Below are positions 21,875-30,159 of a stretch of 50,642 nucleotides of DNA, in pieces; position 1 is the stretch's first letter, and each line of letters opens with the position of its first letter. The notes beneath the pieces are model-generated. The model had not been told where the DNA came from, ran no database searches, and was given only the letters and a program-made list of their open reading frames with translations. The position numbers were made by a program, and so were the translations under genes. The stretch comes from CAYXGZ01 sp964464755 (GTDB taxonomy: Bacteria > Planctomycetota > MHYJ01 > JACPRB01), in NCBI GenBank assembly GCA_964464755.1, contig CAYXGZ010000024.1:1-50642 (forward strand). The letters run 5' to 3'.

Positions 21875-23924
21875 CGTTGGTGCCGGGCTCGTTGGTCCCG
21901 GAGCCGTGCCAGCGGTAGTCGCGGTCGGCGAGATTCTCGATCGACAGCGTCCCCTGGATCCGCTTCGTGAGCGCCATCCCGCCGCGCAGCGTCAGGACCG
22001 TGAACCCCGGCGTCCCGCCGGGCGGGATGCGCTGCGTGTCGGTCTCGTCCGAGGGCGAGAGGTGCTCCTGGGCGTGGACCGCCGTGACGAGGAGTTCCGC
22101 CCAGGGCCCGTCCTTGGAGACGCGGAACCGGGCGCCCAGGTGGGCCGCCGCGGGATTGAGCTTCGAGATCGGCTGCGACTTGACCTCGGCACCGACGAGG
22201 GCGTCGAGCTCCCCCACCGCCGCGGAGCCGTCGAGCCAGAGGCACCAGTGCTCGTCGAGGTCGATCCAGATCCCGCCCTCGACGCCGCGGACGAAGCCGT
22301 CCGAGAAGTTCTCCTTCGTGAACGCGGTCGGGCCGATCGACGGGGCGGGCACGCGGCCGATGAAGTCCTTGAGCTGCGTGTGGAAGACGAAGGCCTGGGC
22401 GCGGACGGAGCCCCGGCGCCAGCGCGCCCCCAGCTCGTAGTTCAGGGAGGTCTCGGGGTCGAGGTCCGGGTTCGGGAAGTCGGTCTGGCCGGACATGACG
22501 AGCCGGACCGCGGTCGTGTCGTCGAGGTTCGGGGCCCGGAAGCCCTGCGAGATCCCGGCGACGAGGTCCCAGTCCTCCGACGGCCTCCAGAGCAGGCGGA
22601 CGCTGCCGGAGAGGTTCGAGTAGGTCTCGGTGAACGACCCGAGGCTGGGGCCGCCGAAGCCGCTGGGGTCCACGTCGCCGGCGTCGAGCTTCTGCCGCGT
22701 CTGGCGGAGGCCGAGGGTCAGCGTCGTGGCGGTCCCGAGGTCGATCTCGTCCTGGACGAAGAGGGCGAGGAGGTCGAGCGTCGAGTCGCCGGCGACCTCG
22801 CCGCGCTCGAAGTCGGTCTCGACGCCGGCCGCGGTCCGGTCGAGCGCGTCGCTGTCGACGCGGTCGCGGTAGGCCTCGACGCCGAACGTGAGCCGGCCGA
22901 TGGACAGCCGGCGCGCGGCGCGGGCGAAGAACCCGGGGGTGCTGACCTCGAAGTCGCGGAGCTCGCGCTTGAGGGCGGAGGTCACGCGCATGGAATCCTC
23001 GGCCTGGCGCTGGAGCGAGAGGGAGAGCTGGAGGCTGTCGACGACGGAGCCCAGGTCGTCCCAGCGGGCCTGGGCGTAGTAGAGGTCGCGTTCCTGGTCG
23101 AAGCGGAGCTCGAGGTCGGTGCCGACGGTGGTGCCGTGCCACTCGCGGCCGTACACGGTGCGGTGGGTGCGCCACGCGTCGTCCTGCCGGGTCCGCTGGG
23201 CGGCGAAGGTCAGCGTGCCCTTGGCGCCGAGGCGGACGACCGCCTTGAGGTCCGCGTCGTACTCGTCGTACCCGGTGCGCGGCTGCTCGCCGGTGTGGCG
23301 GCCGCCGACCACGTCGTCGTAGTCGCGCACGGTGAGGCCGCCGACGACGGCGCCCCGCGCGTTGGCGACCGTGAACTCGGCGCGCTCGGTCAGGGAGTCC
23401 TCGGCGGAGGCGTAGCGGCCGACGCCTCGGAGGGTCCAGGTCAGCTCGTCGGGGAAGCTCTCGACGCCCCGGGTGTGGAGGTACACGGTGCCGCCGATCG
23501 CGTCGCTGCCGTGGAGGACGCTGGAGGGGCCGAAGAGGACCTCGACGCGGTCGACGAGGAAGGAGTCGACGGTGTTCCAGTACTGGTTCGGGCCGTCGCG
23601 GAAGGCGGCGTGGTTGAGGCGGATGCCGTCGACGAGCAGGACGGTGCGGAAGCCGGTGAAGCCGCGGAGGAAGGGCGAGCCCTGGCCGTTGGAGGTCTTC
23701 TGGACGTTGACGCCGGGGACCTCCCGGAGGAGTTCCGGGGTCGTGCGGGGGAGGGCCCGGTCGATGTCGGCCCGGGGGAGGAGCTCGACGCGGTACGGGA
23801 CGTCGCCGACGTCCTTGGGGTCGAGCGGCGAGGCGGTGACGACGACCTTCTTCTCCGGACCGGGGGTCGGCGTCGGGGTCGGGTCCTGGAGCAGGAGCAG
23901 CGCGGCGACCAGGGGCCAGGGCAT
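21846..23924 (-). CDS. TonB-dependent outer-membrane receptor
   Basis: The 692-aa protein has a short signal, a Pro/Thr-rich linker and a plug domain (about 28-160: VVVTASPLDPKDV as TonB-box-like start, LLREVPGVNVQ, FLRGF, LLVDGIRLN, VEVLFGPSSVLHGSDAIGGTVYL). A 22-strand-type barrel follows and ends in VGIDARY. The substrate could be a siderophore, cobalamin or metal complex and cannot be read here. GAGGAG lies upstream of ATG 23924, and the much longer open frame beyond is a shadow. No Fur-like box is seen; a 16-bp palindrome lies about 100 bp upstream. Confidence 0.93.
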   Translation of the reverse strand: MPWPLVAALLLLQDPTPTPTPGPEKKVVVTASPLDPKDVGDVPYRVELLPRADIDRALPRTTPELLREVPGVNVQKTSNGQGSPFLRGFTGFRTVLLVDGIRLNHAAFRDGPNQYWNTVDSFLVDRVEVLFGPSSVLHGSDAIGGTVYLHTRGVESFPDELTWTLRGVGRYASAEDSLTERAEFTVANARGAVVGGLTVRDYDDVVGGRHTGEQPRTGYDEYDADLKAVVRLGAKGTLTFAAQRTRQDDAWRTHRTVYGREWHGTTVGTDLELRFDQERDLYYAQARWDDLGSVVDSLQLSLSLQRQAEDSMRVTSALKRELRDFEVSTPGFFARAARRLSIGRLTFGVEAYRDRVDSDALDRTAAGVETDFERGEVAGDSTLDLLALFVQDEIDLGTATTLTLGLRQTRQKLDAGDVDPSGFGGPSLGSFTETYSNLSGSVRLLWRPSEDWDLVAGISQGFRAPNLDDTTAVRLVMSGQTDFPNPDLDPETSLNYELGARWRRGSVRAQAFVFHTQLKDFIGRVPAPSIGPTAFTKENFSDGFVRGVEGGIWIDLDEHWCLWLDGSAAVGELDALVGAEVKSQPISKLNPAAAHLGARFRVSKDGPWAELLVTAVHAQEHLSPSDETDTQRIPPGGTPGFTVLTLRGGMALTKRIQGTLSIENLADRDYRWHGSGTNEPGTNVIVGIDARY

Positions 23925-24020
23925 GGAGTCTCTCCTCGGGAAGGCGGGGGGAATGCAACCCGCGTGCCAACCCGGCCCCCTCGGGGCGGGCGGCGGCCGG
24001 CGGCGCCGCTGAAGCGGAAA

Positions 24021-24036
24021 TCGCCACGCGTGGCGA
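24021..24036. promoter_or_regulatory. Perfect 16-bp palindrome between divergent genes
   Basis: TCGCCACGCGTGGCGA is a perfect inverted repeat in the 171-bp gap between the TonB receptor gene and the prenyltransferase-repeat gene. It could be an operator for a dimeric regulator; no matching second copy was noticed. Confidence 0.5.
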
Positions 24037-24082
24037 GGGACTGGCCATCCGTTTTTTTCGACGTCCGGGGTTCGAACTGCGT

Positions 24083-24088
24083 CATACT
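24083..24088 (+). promoter_or_regulatory. Putative -10 (CATACT) of a leaderless mRNA
   Basis: CATACT ends 7 nt before ATG 24096; no Shine-Dalgarno site is present. No good -35 is visible. Confidence 0.3.
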
Positions 24089-24095
24089 TGGAGCC

Positions 24096-25160
24096 ATGCG
24101 AACGGTCCCCCTGGCCCTGCTGCTCGCGCTCGTCGCGGCCTCGCCCCGTCCGGCGCCCGGCCAGGAGGAGATGACGGACCGCACGCAGGCGGCGATCGAG
24201 AAGGGCCTGAAGCACATCACGACCCGGCAGCTGCGCAACGGCTCGTACGACGGGTCGACGCCGGTGGCGACGACCGCGCTCTGCGGGCTGGCGATGCTGG
24301 CCTCGGGGAGCACGCACGACCGGGGACCCTACGCGGACAACCTCAAGCGGGCGACCGAGTTCCTCTGCCGCTCGACGGGCCGCAACGGGCACATCAGCGA
24401 GGCGAACTCGGGGATGGGCGGCGGCTCGGCGATGCACGGCCAGGGCTACGCCACGATGTTCCTCGCGGAGATCGTGGGGACGATCACCGACAAGGAGGTC
24501 GAGGAGCGGGTGCGGGAGAAGCTGCACCTCGCCGTGCGCTGCATCGAGGGCTGCCAGAACCAGTGGGGCGGCTGGAACAGCACGCCGGACAAGAACGCGG
24601 GCGACGACGGCTCCGGCGCGGTGGCCGTCATGCAGATCCTGGCGCTGCGGGCCTCGAAGAACTGCGGGATCGAGGTTTCGCAGCCCGTGATCGACAAGGC
24701 GATCAAGTACATCCTGAAGATCACGAGCGACGCGGGCTGGACGGCCTACAACATCCACTCGCAGGGGACGCAGTCGAGCGCGACGACGGGCGCGGGCCTG
24801 TCGATCCTCAACGCGCTGGGGCTGCAGGAGACGACGAAGCTGAAGAAGGGCATCGCGAACCTGATGAAGAGCGCGCCCTTCCTGAAGGGGCCCGGCGACC
24901 AGGGCTGGCAGGGCTGGTACTTCTACACCGTCTTCCACGCGACGCTGGCGATCTTCCAGTACGGCGGCGAGGAGTGGAAGAAGTGGTGGCCGGCCGTCCG
25001 CGACGACCTCCTGCGCCAGCAGACGGCGGGGGGCGAGTGGGCGGGGTCCTACGGGAGCTACGGGCCGCTCTGGACCGCCTTCGCGGTGCTCACGCTGGAG
25101 CTGCCCTACCGCTACCTGCCGCTCTTCGCCGAGGGCGGGCGCGGCGCCGAGGGCCGCTAG
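24096..25160 (+). CDS. Secreted prenyltransferase/squalene-oxidase-repeat protein
   Basis: The 354-aa protein has a signal peptide (MRTVPLALLLALVAASPRP) and an alpha/alpha toroid fold. The repeats carry the typical small-residue and Trp/Gly pattern (NGSYDGSTPVATTALCGLAML, GWNSTPD, GWTAYN, GEWAGSYGSYG). Catalytic aspartate motifs of terpene cyclases are not evident, so it is more likely a binding or structural member of the family, which is frequent in planctomycetes. It is divergent from the TonB receptor and abuts the gamma-carbonic anhydrase gene end to end. Confidence 0.85.
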   Translation: MRTVPLALLLALVAASPRPAPGQEEMTDRTQAAIEKGLKHITTRQLRNGSYDGSTPVATTALCGLAMLASGSTHDRGPYADNLKRATEFLCRSTGRNGHISEANSGMGGGSAMHGQGYATMFLAEIVGTITDKEVEERVREKLHLAVRCIEGCQNQWGGWNSTPDKNAGDDGSGAVAVMQILALRASKNCGIEVSQPVIDKAIKYILKITSDAGWTAYNIHSQGTQSSATTGAGLSILNALGLQETTKLKKGIANLMKSAPFLKGPGDQGWQGWYFYTVFHATLAIFQYGGEEWKKWWPAVRDDLLRQQTAGGEWAGSYGSYGPLWTAFAVLTLELPYRYLPLFAEGGRGAEGR

Positions 25161-25691
25161 CTACCCGTTCGGGTACTCCCGCATGAACTTCGGGTCGATC
25201 TTCCCCTCCGCGTGGCGCTTCGCCGTCTCGAGGTAGCGCAGGGCGCGGTCCTCGAAGTGGGCGAACTGGGCGTCGTCCACCTTCCCGACGACGCGGGCGG
25301 GGACGCCGGCCACGATCGAGCGGGGCGGCACGACCTGGTTCTCGCGCACGAGGGCCCCGGCGGCGACGAGGCAGCCCTCCCCCACCACGCTGCCGGCGAG
25401 GAGGCAGGACTGCATCCCGATGAGGCAGCGGTCGCCGATCGACTTGCCGTGGATCATCGCGAGGTGGCCGATCGTGACGTGGGAGCCGATCTCCAGGTCC
25501 AGGCCCGGGTCGGTGTGGAGGACGCAGCCGTCCTGGACGTTGGTGAAGGCGCCGACGGAGATGCGGGCCATGTCGCCGCGGATCACGGCGCCGTACCAGA
25601 CGTTGACGCCGCGGGCGAGGCGGACGTCGCCGAGCACGACCGCGTTGGTGGCGACGTAGACGCCGTTTTTCTCGACGAGGGCGAAATCCAT
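25161..25691 (-). CDS. Gamma-carbonic-anhydrase-family hexapeptide-repeat protein
   Basis: The 176-aa left-handed beta-helix protein has the family fingerprint GVNVWYGAVIRGD, NVQDGCVLHTDP, HVTIGHLAMIHG and IGMQSCLLAGSVVG. Three metal-ligand histidines are visible (His59, His76, His81). Members include active carbonic anhydrases and inactive acyltransferase-like proteins; activity cannot be settled here. ATG 25691 lies 8 bp after the stop of the upstream 151-aa gene, so they form a pair. The longer frame is a shadow of that gene. Confidence 0.9.
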   Translation of the reverse strand: MDFALVEKNGVYVATNAVVLGDVRLARGVNVWYGAVIRGDMARISVGAFTNVQDGCVLHTDPGLDLEIGSHVTIGHLAMIHGKSIGDRCLIGMQSCLLAGSVVGEGCLVAAGALVRENQVVPPRSIVAGVPARVVGKVDDAQFAHFEDRALRYLETAKRHAEGKIDPKFMREYPNG

Positions 25692-25699
25692 GGAGGGGG

Positions 25700-26155
25700 T
25701 CAGGCGGAGCGGGGCTGTTCCAGCGGGGGGCGGAGGAGCTTTAGGTAGCGTTCCTTGTCGCGGTCGAAGCAGTAGATGATGCTCGTGACGCGGTGGGCCC
25801 GCCAGCCCGCGGAGAACTTCTTCGCCCAGTCGAGGGCGACCTGCTGGGGGTCGGGGCAGCAGCCCTTCTCGACGCCCTGGATCCACTTCTCGCGCTCGAT
25901 CTCGGCGAGCTGCTCGGAGATCTCGCTGGCGGGGTTGATGCTGCGGCAGTGGATGATGAAGAACTTGACGATGGTCTCGTCGGGGAGCTGCTGGCGGGCG
26001 CGCCGGCACTGCTCCTCGCGGAAACAGTCGATCTCCTGCCGGTGGGCGGTCAGGAAGCGCTCGAGGTCGGCCTTGATGTGGTCGAGCTGCCCCGACTCGT
26101 ACTTCCGCCGGATCTCGTCGAGCTCGCTCATGACCTCCGCCGTACCCCCTCGCAC
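25700..26155 (-). CDS. Conserved-looking hypothetical protein with dispersed cysteines
   Basis: I do not recognise this 151-aa protein. It is mostly helical and charged (ELDEIRRKYESGQLDHIKAD), with Cys in DCFREEQCRRA, FIIHCRSI, EKGCCPD and IIYCFDRD, and a conserved-looking LDWAKKFSAGWR. The cysteines may bind a metal. GTG 26155 has GGAGG 6 nt upstream and TAATACT ahead of it; the ATG at 26131 is an alternative. It is paired with the gamma-CA gene. Confidence 0.6.
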   Translation of the reverse strand: MRGGTAEVMSELDEIRRKYESGQLDHIKADLERFLTAHRQEIDCFREEQCRRARQQLPDETIVKFFIIHCRSINPASEISEQLAEIEREKWIQGVEKGCCPDPQQVALDWAKKFSAGWRAHRVTSIIYCFDRDKERYLKLLRPPLEQPRSA

Positions 26156-26224
26156 GTCCAGCCTCCAGTATTACGGCCGCCGGGCCCCGAATTCACCTGA
26201 AATCCGGGGGCCGTTCCGGCGGGA

Positions 26225-27112
26225 CTAAACCAGGCCGAGGAGGTCGGCCAGGTTGGCCTTGCGGGTGAAGATGGGCTCGAGGTGGCCCTTGGGGCTCGAG
26301 AAGAGGGCGTTGATGCCCAGGCCGTGGCCGGCGTAGCGGCTGGAGCCGTGGACGACGACGCCGATGGTGACGGCGCCGGACTGCCAGCGGTGGCCGTGGG
26401 AGGCGTCGTGGTCGGTGAGGGCGACGAGGTCGCCGAGGCGGACCTGGTCGAGGCCGAACTCGCGGACGGCCTCGGGGGAGCTGGTCTGGACGTCGACGCC
26501 GCCGACCTGGGGGTGGCGGGCGCCGAGGCCGGCGCCGAGGATCTTGCCGGGGAGGATCTTGGCGACGGGGACGCGGACCTTGCCGTTCTTCTCGGAGACG
26601 TTGAGGGCCTTGAGGAGGCGGGGCGAGACGTTGAAGACGTGGACGTCCGGGTGGTCGGTGAAGCGGAGGCCGACGCCGGCGGCGCGGACCTGGACGGTGT
26701 CGCCGGGGCCGAGCTTCTCGAGGACCTTGCGGGGGAAGTAGACGTGGAGGCGGTCGCCGTTGCGGTGCTTGCCGGTGACGACGCCGGCGACGCCCTTGAG
26801 GCGGACGTCCTTGCCGTCGAAGCAGGCGCTGGTGAGGACGGCCTCGTTGCCGATGCAGGCGAGGGTGACCAGGCCGTCGTTGCAGCGGGCGTCGGGGTGG
26901 GCGATGCCGGCCCCGGGCTCGACGTGGTCGGCGCCGGCCCAGCCGTGGGCGGGGTCGCCGACCTTGACGTTGAAGGAGATGCCGGCGCTGCCGACGGGGA
27001 CGAAGGTGCTGCCGTCGGCGGCGGCCTTGAGGTGGTCGGCGTCGAGGCGGGGATGCACGATCGCGCCGGCGACCGCGGTCTCGACGAGCTGATCGAGGTT
27101 CGACTTGATCAT
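26225..27112 (-). CDS. DUF4438-like protein
   Basis: The 295-aa product matches my memory of the DUF4438 family: an N-terminal LVETAVAGAIVHP, the segment DHVEPGAGIAHPD, and a His-rich LTDHDASHGHRWQSGAVTIGVVVHG, ending in a shorter domain. The family has unknown function. His/Asp clustering suggests a metal-dependent activity. There is no signal peptide. ATG 27112 has GGAGGG upstream. It appears to be a single-gene unit, with about 107 bp of non-coding DNA to the histidine kinase gene. Confidence 0.7.
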   Translation of the reverse strand: MIKSNLDQLVETAVAGAIVHPRLDADHLKAAADGSTFVPVGSAGISFNVKVGDPAHGWAGADHVEPGAGIAHPDARCNDGLVTLACIGNEAVLTSACFDGKDVRLKGVAGVVTGKHRNGDRLHVYFPRKVLEKLGPGDTVQVRAAGVGLRFTDHPDVHVFNVSPRLLKALNVSEKNGKVRVPVAKILPGKILGAGLGARHPQVGGVDVQTSSPEAVREFGLDQVRLGDLVALTDHDASHGHRWQSGAVTIGVVVHGSSRYAGHGLGINALFSSPKGHLEPIFTRKANLADLLGLV

Positions 27113-27219
27113 CGGGCCCTCCGGAGGGGGATCGGGTTCATTCCGGTTGGAAAGTCATACTTTACAAATCCGGCATGTCCGATGCAATGGCCGGGGCCCG
27201 GGGTCAATTCACATTTGCA

Positions 27220-28668
27220 TCACGGGGCCCGGACGGGGAATTCGAGGGTGACCGTCGTCCCTTCCCCCTTCCGGCTGGCGATCGAGAGCTTTCCCCCGTG
27301 GTTGTCCACGATGCTCCCCGCCACGGCCAGCCCCAGCCCCGTCCCCTCCCCCTGGTCCTTCGTCGTGAAGAAGGGGTCCATGCAGCGGGCCAGCTCCTCG
27401 GCGCTCATACCTATCCCGTTGTCCACGATGAGGATGCGGATGACACCCTCCCCGATCTCGTGGCCGACCCGCACCCGGCCCGAGCCCGCCGCGCAGGCGT
27501 CCACGGCGTTCATCAGGACGTTCAGGATGGCCTGCTGGAGCTCCAGGGCGTCCCCCTGGATGGCCGGCAGGTCGGCCGGAAGGGCGTTCTCGACCGCCAC
27601 CTCCTTGCGCCGGGCCTTGTGGTCCAGGAAGGCCATAGACTTTTCGACCACCTCCCGCGGGCTCACCGGCACCGGCTCGAAGGCCCGGGGCCGGAAATGG
27701 AGCACCTGGCCGACGATCTTACGCACCCGCTCCAGCCCGTCCTGGACCAGGTCGAGGTACTCCTCGCGCTTCGCGGGGTCCAGCTTGCCCGACTTGAGGG
27801 CCTGCAGGGCGTTGAGCATGCCGCCGAGGGGGTTGTTGATCTCGTGGGCGATGCCGGCGGCCAGCGTGCCGGTCGCGGAGAGCCGCTGGGCGTGCACGAG
27901 GATGCGCTCGGTGTGCGTGATGCGCTCCCGGGCCTGCCGGATGTCCTCCTTGAGCCGCTGGTGGTAGGCCTCGATCTTCTCCATCATCGAGTTCATGGCC
28001 GCGATCAGCTCGGAGATCTCGTCCTTCCGCCCGACGGGCGCCGGGACGCGGCCCGAGTAGTCGCCCTCCGAGACGCGCCGCGAGGCGTCGAGGATCGCCT
28101 GGAGGGGCCGCAGCACGACCCGCTGGAGCAGGACCCAGGTCAGCAGGACGAGGATGACCGTCCCGAGGACCATGATCACGACGATGTTGCCGAGGCTCTG
28201 GGTCAGGTCGAAGCCGCCGGCGATCTCGTGGCCGCGGAGGTCGAGCCGCACGGCGTGGTCGCCCTCGCCCGTGGCCAGGGGGGCGTAAGCGCGGGTGCCG
28301 AGGACGCGGACGCGCTTGTCGGCGAAGACGCCGCGGAAGACGGCCTCCTCCTCGACGCCGAGGTCGCGGTCCCCGCTGCTCGTCTCGATGGACAGGGTGC
28401 TCCCGTCGCGGCCCCGGGCGACGACGAGCCAGCCGGAGACCAGGGGGCTCGTGGAGAGGCGCCGGTCGAAGGAGGCCCAGTCGGTCGTGCGGAGGCTGGG
28501 GGTGTGCTCGACCCAGTCGGCGGCGAGGCGGGCGAGGAACTCGGCCTTGTCGGAGGCCTGGGCGGAGCGGCGGGCGATGCCGTCGGCGACGAGGTTCGCC
28601 GTGAGCAGCCCGCCGACGAGGGTCATCACGAGGATGACCCCGGCGAGCATCTTGGAGCGGAGGCTCAT
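27220..28668 (-). CDS. Membrane-bound sensor histidine kinase
   Basis: This 482-aa kinase has TM helices near 8-28 and 170-190 bracketing a periplasmic sensor, then HAMP (VLRPLQAILDASRRVSEGDYSG). HisKA follows, with the phospho-His in GIAHEINNPLGGML (about residue 275), then the ATPase domain with NAVDACAAG, DNGIGM and GTGLGLAVAGSIV. It probably phosphorylates a response regulator; none is adjacent. The NtrB/HisKA type often pairs with sigma-54 activators, and the 3' part of one lies at the far end of the window, but linkage is not implied. It lies downstream of the gspF hairpin. Confidence 0.9.
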   Translation of the reverse strand: MSLRSKMLAGVILVMTLVGGLLTANLVADGIARRSAQASDKAEFLARLAADWVEHTPSLRTTDWASFDRRLSTSPLVSGWLVVARGRDGSTLSIETSSGDRDLGVEEEAVFRGVFADKRVRVLGTRAYAPLATGEGDHAVRLDLRGHEIAGGFDLTQSLGNIVVIMVLGTVILVLLTWVLLQRVVLRPLQAILDASRRVSEGDYSGRVPAPVGRKDEISELIAAMNSMMEKIEAYHQRLKEDIRQARERITHTERILVHAQRLSATGTLAAGIAHEINNPLGGMLNALQALKSGKLDPAKREEYLDLVQDGLERVRKIVGQVLHFRPRAFEPVPVSPREVVEKSMAFLDHKARRKEVAVENALPADLPAIQGDALELQQAILNVLMNAVDACAAGSGRVRVGHEIGEGVIRILIVDNGIGMSAEELARCMDPFFTTKDQGEGTGLGLAVAGSIVDNHGGKLSIASRKGEGTTVTLEFPVRAP

Positions 28669-28690
28669 GCAACCCGTCCCGAAATGGGAA

Positions 28691-28716
28691 GGGGCGCCCC
28701 CCTGCGGGGGCGCCCC
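28691..28716. terminator. GC-rich hairpin between gspF/pilC and the histidine kinase gene
   Basis: An 11-bp perfect stem (28691-28701 with 28706-28716, loop CTGC) follows the GspF gene on the minus strand. There is no U-run after it, so it may be a weak terminator, an mRNA stabiliser or a protein site. Confidence 0.45.
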
Positions 28717-28741
28717 CTGGATTCCGCCCGGACGCCGCCCC

Positions 28742-30073
28742 TTACTGCTTGCCGCCGATGCCCTGCAGCAGGCTGATCAGCGGCAGGAACAGGGCCACGA
28801 CGATGAAGCCGACCGTGAAGCCCAGGCCGACGATCAGCATGGGCTCCAGGATGCTCATGAGGACGCTGACCGCGGCGTCGACCTCGGCGTCGTAGTTGTC
28901 CGCGATCTTCAGCAGCATCTTGTCGAGCTCGCCCGTCTCCTCGCCGACGTCGATCATGTTGATGACCAGGTCGTCGAAGACGCCGCTCTGGGCCAGGGGC
29001 TCGGAGATCGACTCGCCCTCGCGGATCGAGTCGTGGACCTTCAGGATCGCGTCGCCGATGACCTCGTTGCCCGTCGCGTTGCGGACGATGTTCAGGGCCT
29101 CGAGGATGGGCACGCCGGACTGCAGCAGCGTGCCCAGCGTGCGGCAGAAGCGGGCGATGACCGACTTCTTGATGATCGGCCCGACGAGGGGGGCCGTGAT
29201 CTTCAGCTTGTCGATCGTGTGCCGGCCGCCCTTGGTCTTGCCCCAGGCCTTCACGGCGAAGAAGCCGATCACGGGGAAGGCCAGGAGGATGAACCAGTAG
29301 TCCTCGACGAAGGCCGAGCAGGCCATCAGGAACTTCGTCATCGGGGGCATCTCGACGTTCACCGACTTGAACACGTCGGCGAACTTCGGGACGATGAACT
29401 TCATGATCGCCAGCACGACGGCCACGGCGATCAGGATGACGACCACGGGGTAGATCGAGGCGCCGACGATCTTGCGCTTCAGGGCCTCCATGCGCTCCAT
29501 GAAGCCCGCGAGGCGCTGCAGGATGACGTCGAGCACGCCGCCCGCCTCGCCCGCCTTCACCATGTTCACGTAGAGCTTGTCGAAGGTCTTCGGGTGCTTG
29601 CCGAGGGCCTCGGAGAGCGAGGAGCCGGTCTCGACGTCCTCCGCGACCTCGGCGACCTGGTTCTTCAGGAGCGAGGGCTTCATCTGGTTCGCCAGGATCT
29701 TCAGGCTCCGGACGACGGGCAGGCCCGCGTCCATGAGCACGGAGAGCTGCTGGGTGAACTGGGTGAGCTGCTTGTGGCCGACGCGGCCGAAGAAGCCGCC
29801 CCCGCCGCCCTTCTTGGGCTTCGCCGCCGGCACGACCGCGGCGGCCATCTGCCCGCCGGGGACCGCCGTGGGGGCGTGGCCCTTGTTGACGCCCGCGGCG
29901 CCGGCGCTCGCGCCGGCGAGCATCCCGCCGCCCGCGTCCTTCTCCTTCACGTTGACCGGCTTCATCCCCTGGCCCTTCACCTTGGTGATGGCCTCGGCGG
30001 ACGATCCGGCCTCGACGTCGAACTTGACGCGCTTGCCGCCCTTGTCGACGGCCTCGACGGTGAACCCCGCCAT
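28742..30073 (-). CDS. Type II secretion / type IV pilus inner-membrane platform protein (GspF/PilC family)
   Basis: The 443-aa protein carries two T2SSF domains (about 95-225 and 300-430), with family motifs FTQQLSVLMDAGLPVVRSL, MVKAGEAGGVLD, FCRTLGTLLQSGVPILEAL and MIDVGEETGELD, and three membrane segments. Unusual are a roughly 90-residue N-terminal part and a Gly/Lys-rich linker (KPKKGGGGGFFGR) before the first domain. It anchors the assembly ATPase encoded just upstream. ATG 30073 has GGAGG upstream. Confidence 0.93.
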   Translation of the reverse strand: MAGFTVEAVDKGGKRVKFDVEAGSSAEAITKVKGQGMKPVNVKEKDAGGGMLAGASAGAAGVNKGHAPTAVPGGQMAAAVVPAAKPKKGGGGGFFGRVGHKQLTQFTQQLSVLMDAGLPVVRSLKILANQMKPSLLKNQVAEVAEDVETGSSLSEALGKHPKTFDKLYVNMVKAGEAGGVLDVILQRLAGFMERMEALKRKIVGASIYPVVVILIAVAVVLAIMKFIVPKFADVFKSVNVEMPPMTKFLMACSAFVEDYWFILLAFPVIGFFAVKAWGKTKGGRHTIDKLKITAPLVGPIIKKSVIARFCRTLGTLLQSGVPILEALNIVRNATGNEVIGDAILKVHDSIREGESISEPLAQSGVFDDLVINMIDVGEETGELDKMLLKIADNYDAEVDAAVSVLMSILEPMLIVGLGFTVGFIVVALFLPLISLLQGIGGKQ

Positions 30074-30159
30074 GCTCCGACCTCCTCGCAAGGGGGCCCG
30101 CCCGGCGGGCCCCGACCGAAACCCCGATCCTAACCCCGTGCGCCGGGGAAGGCAACGAC

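Noticed and set aside
23925..24095. Cobalamin riboswitch ahead of the TonB receptor
   Set aside because: No B12-box or core motifs are recognisable on the minus strand; only the palindrome and a Shine-Dalgarno site are clear.
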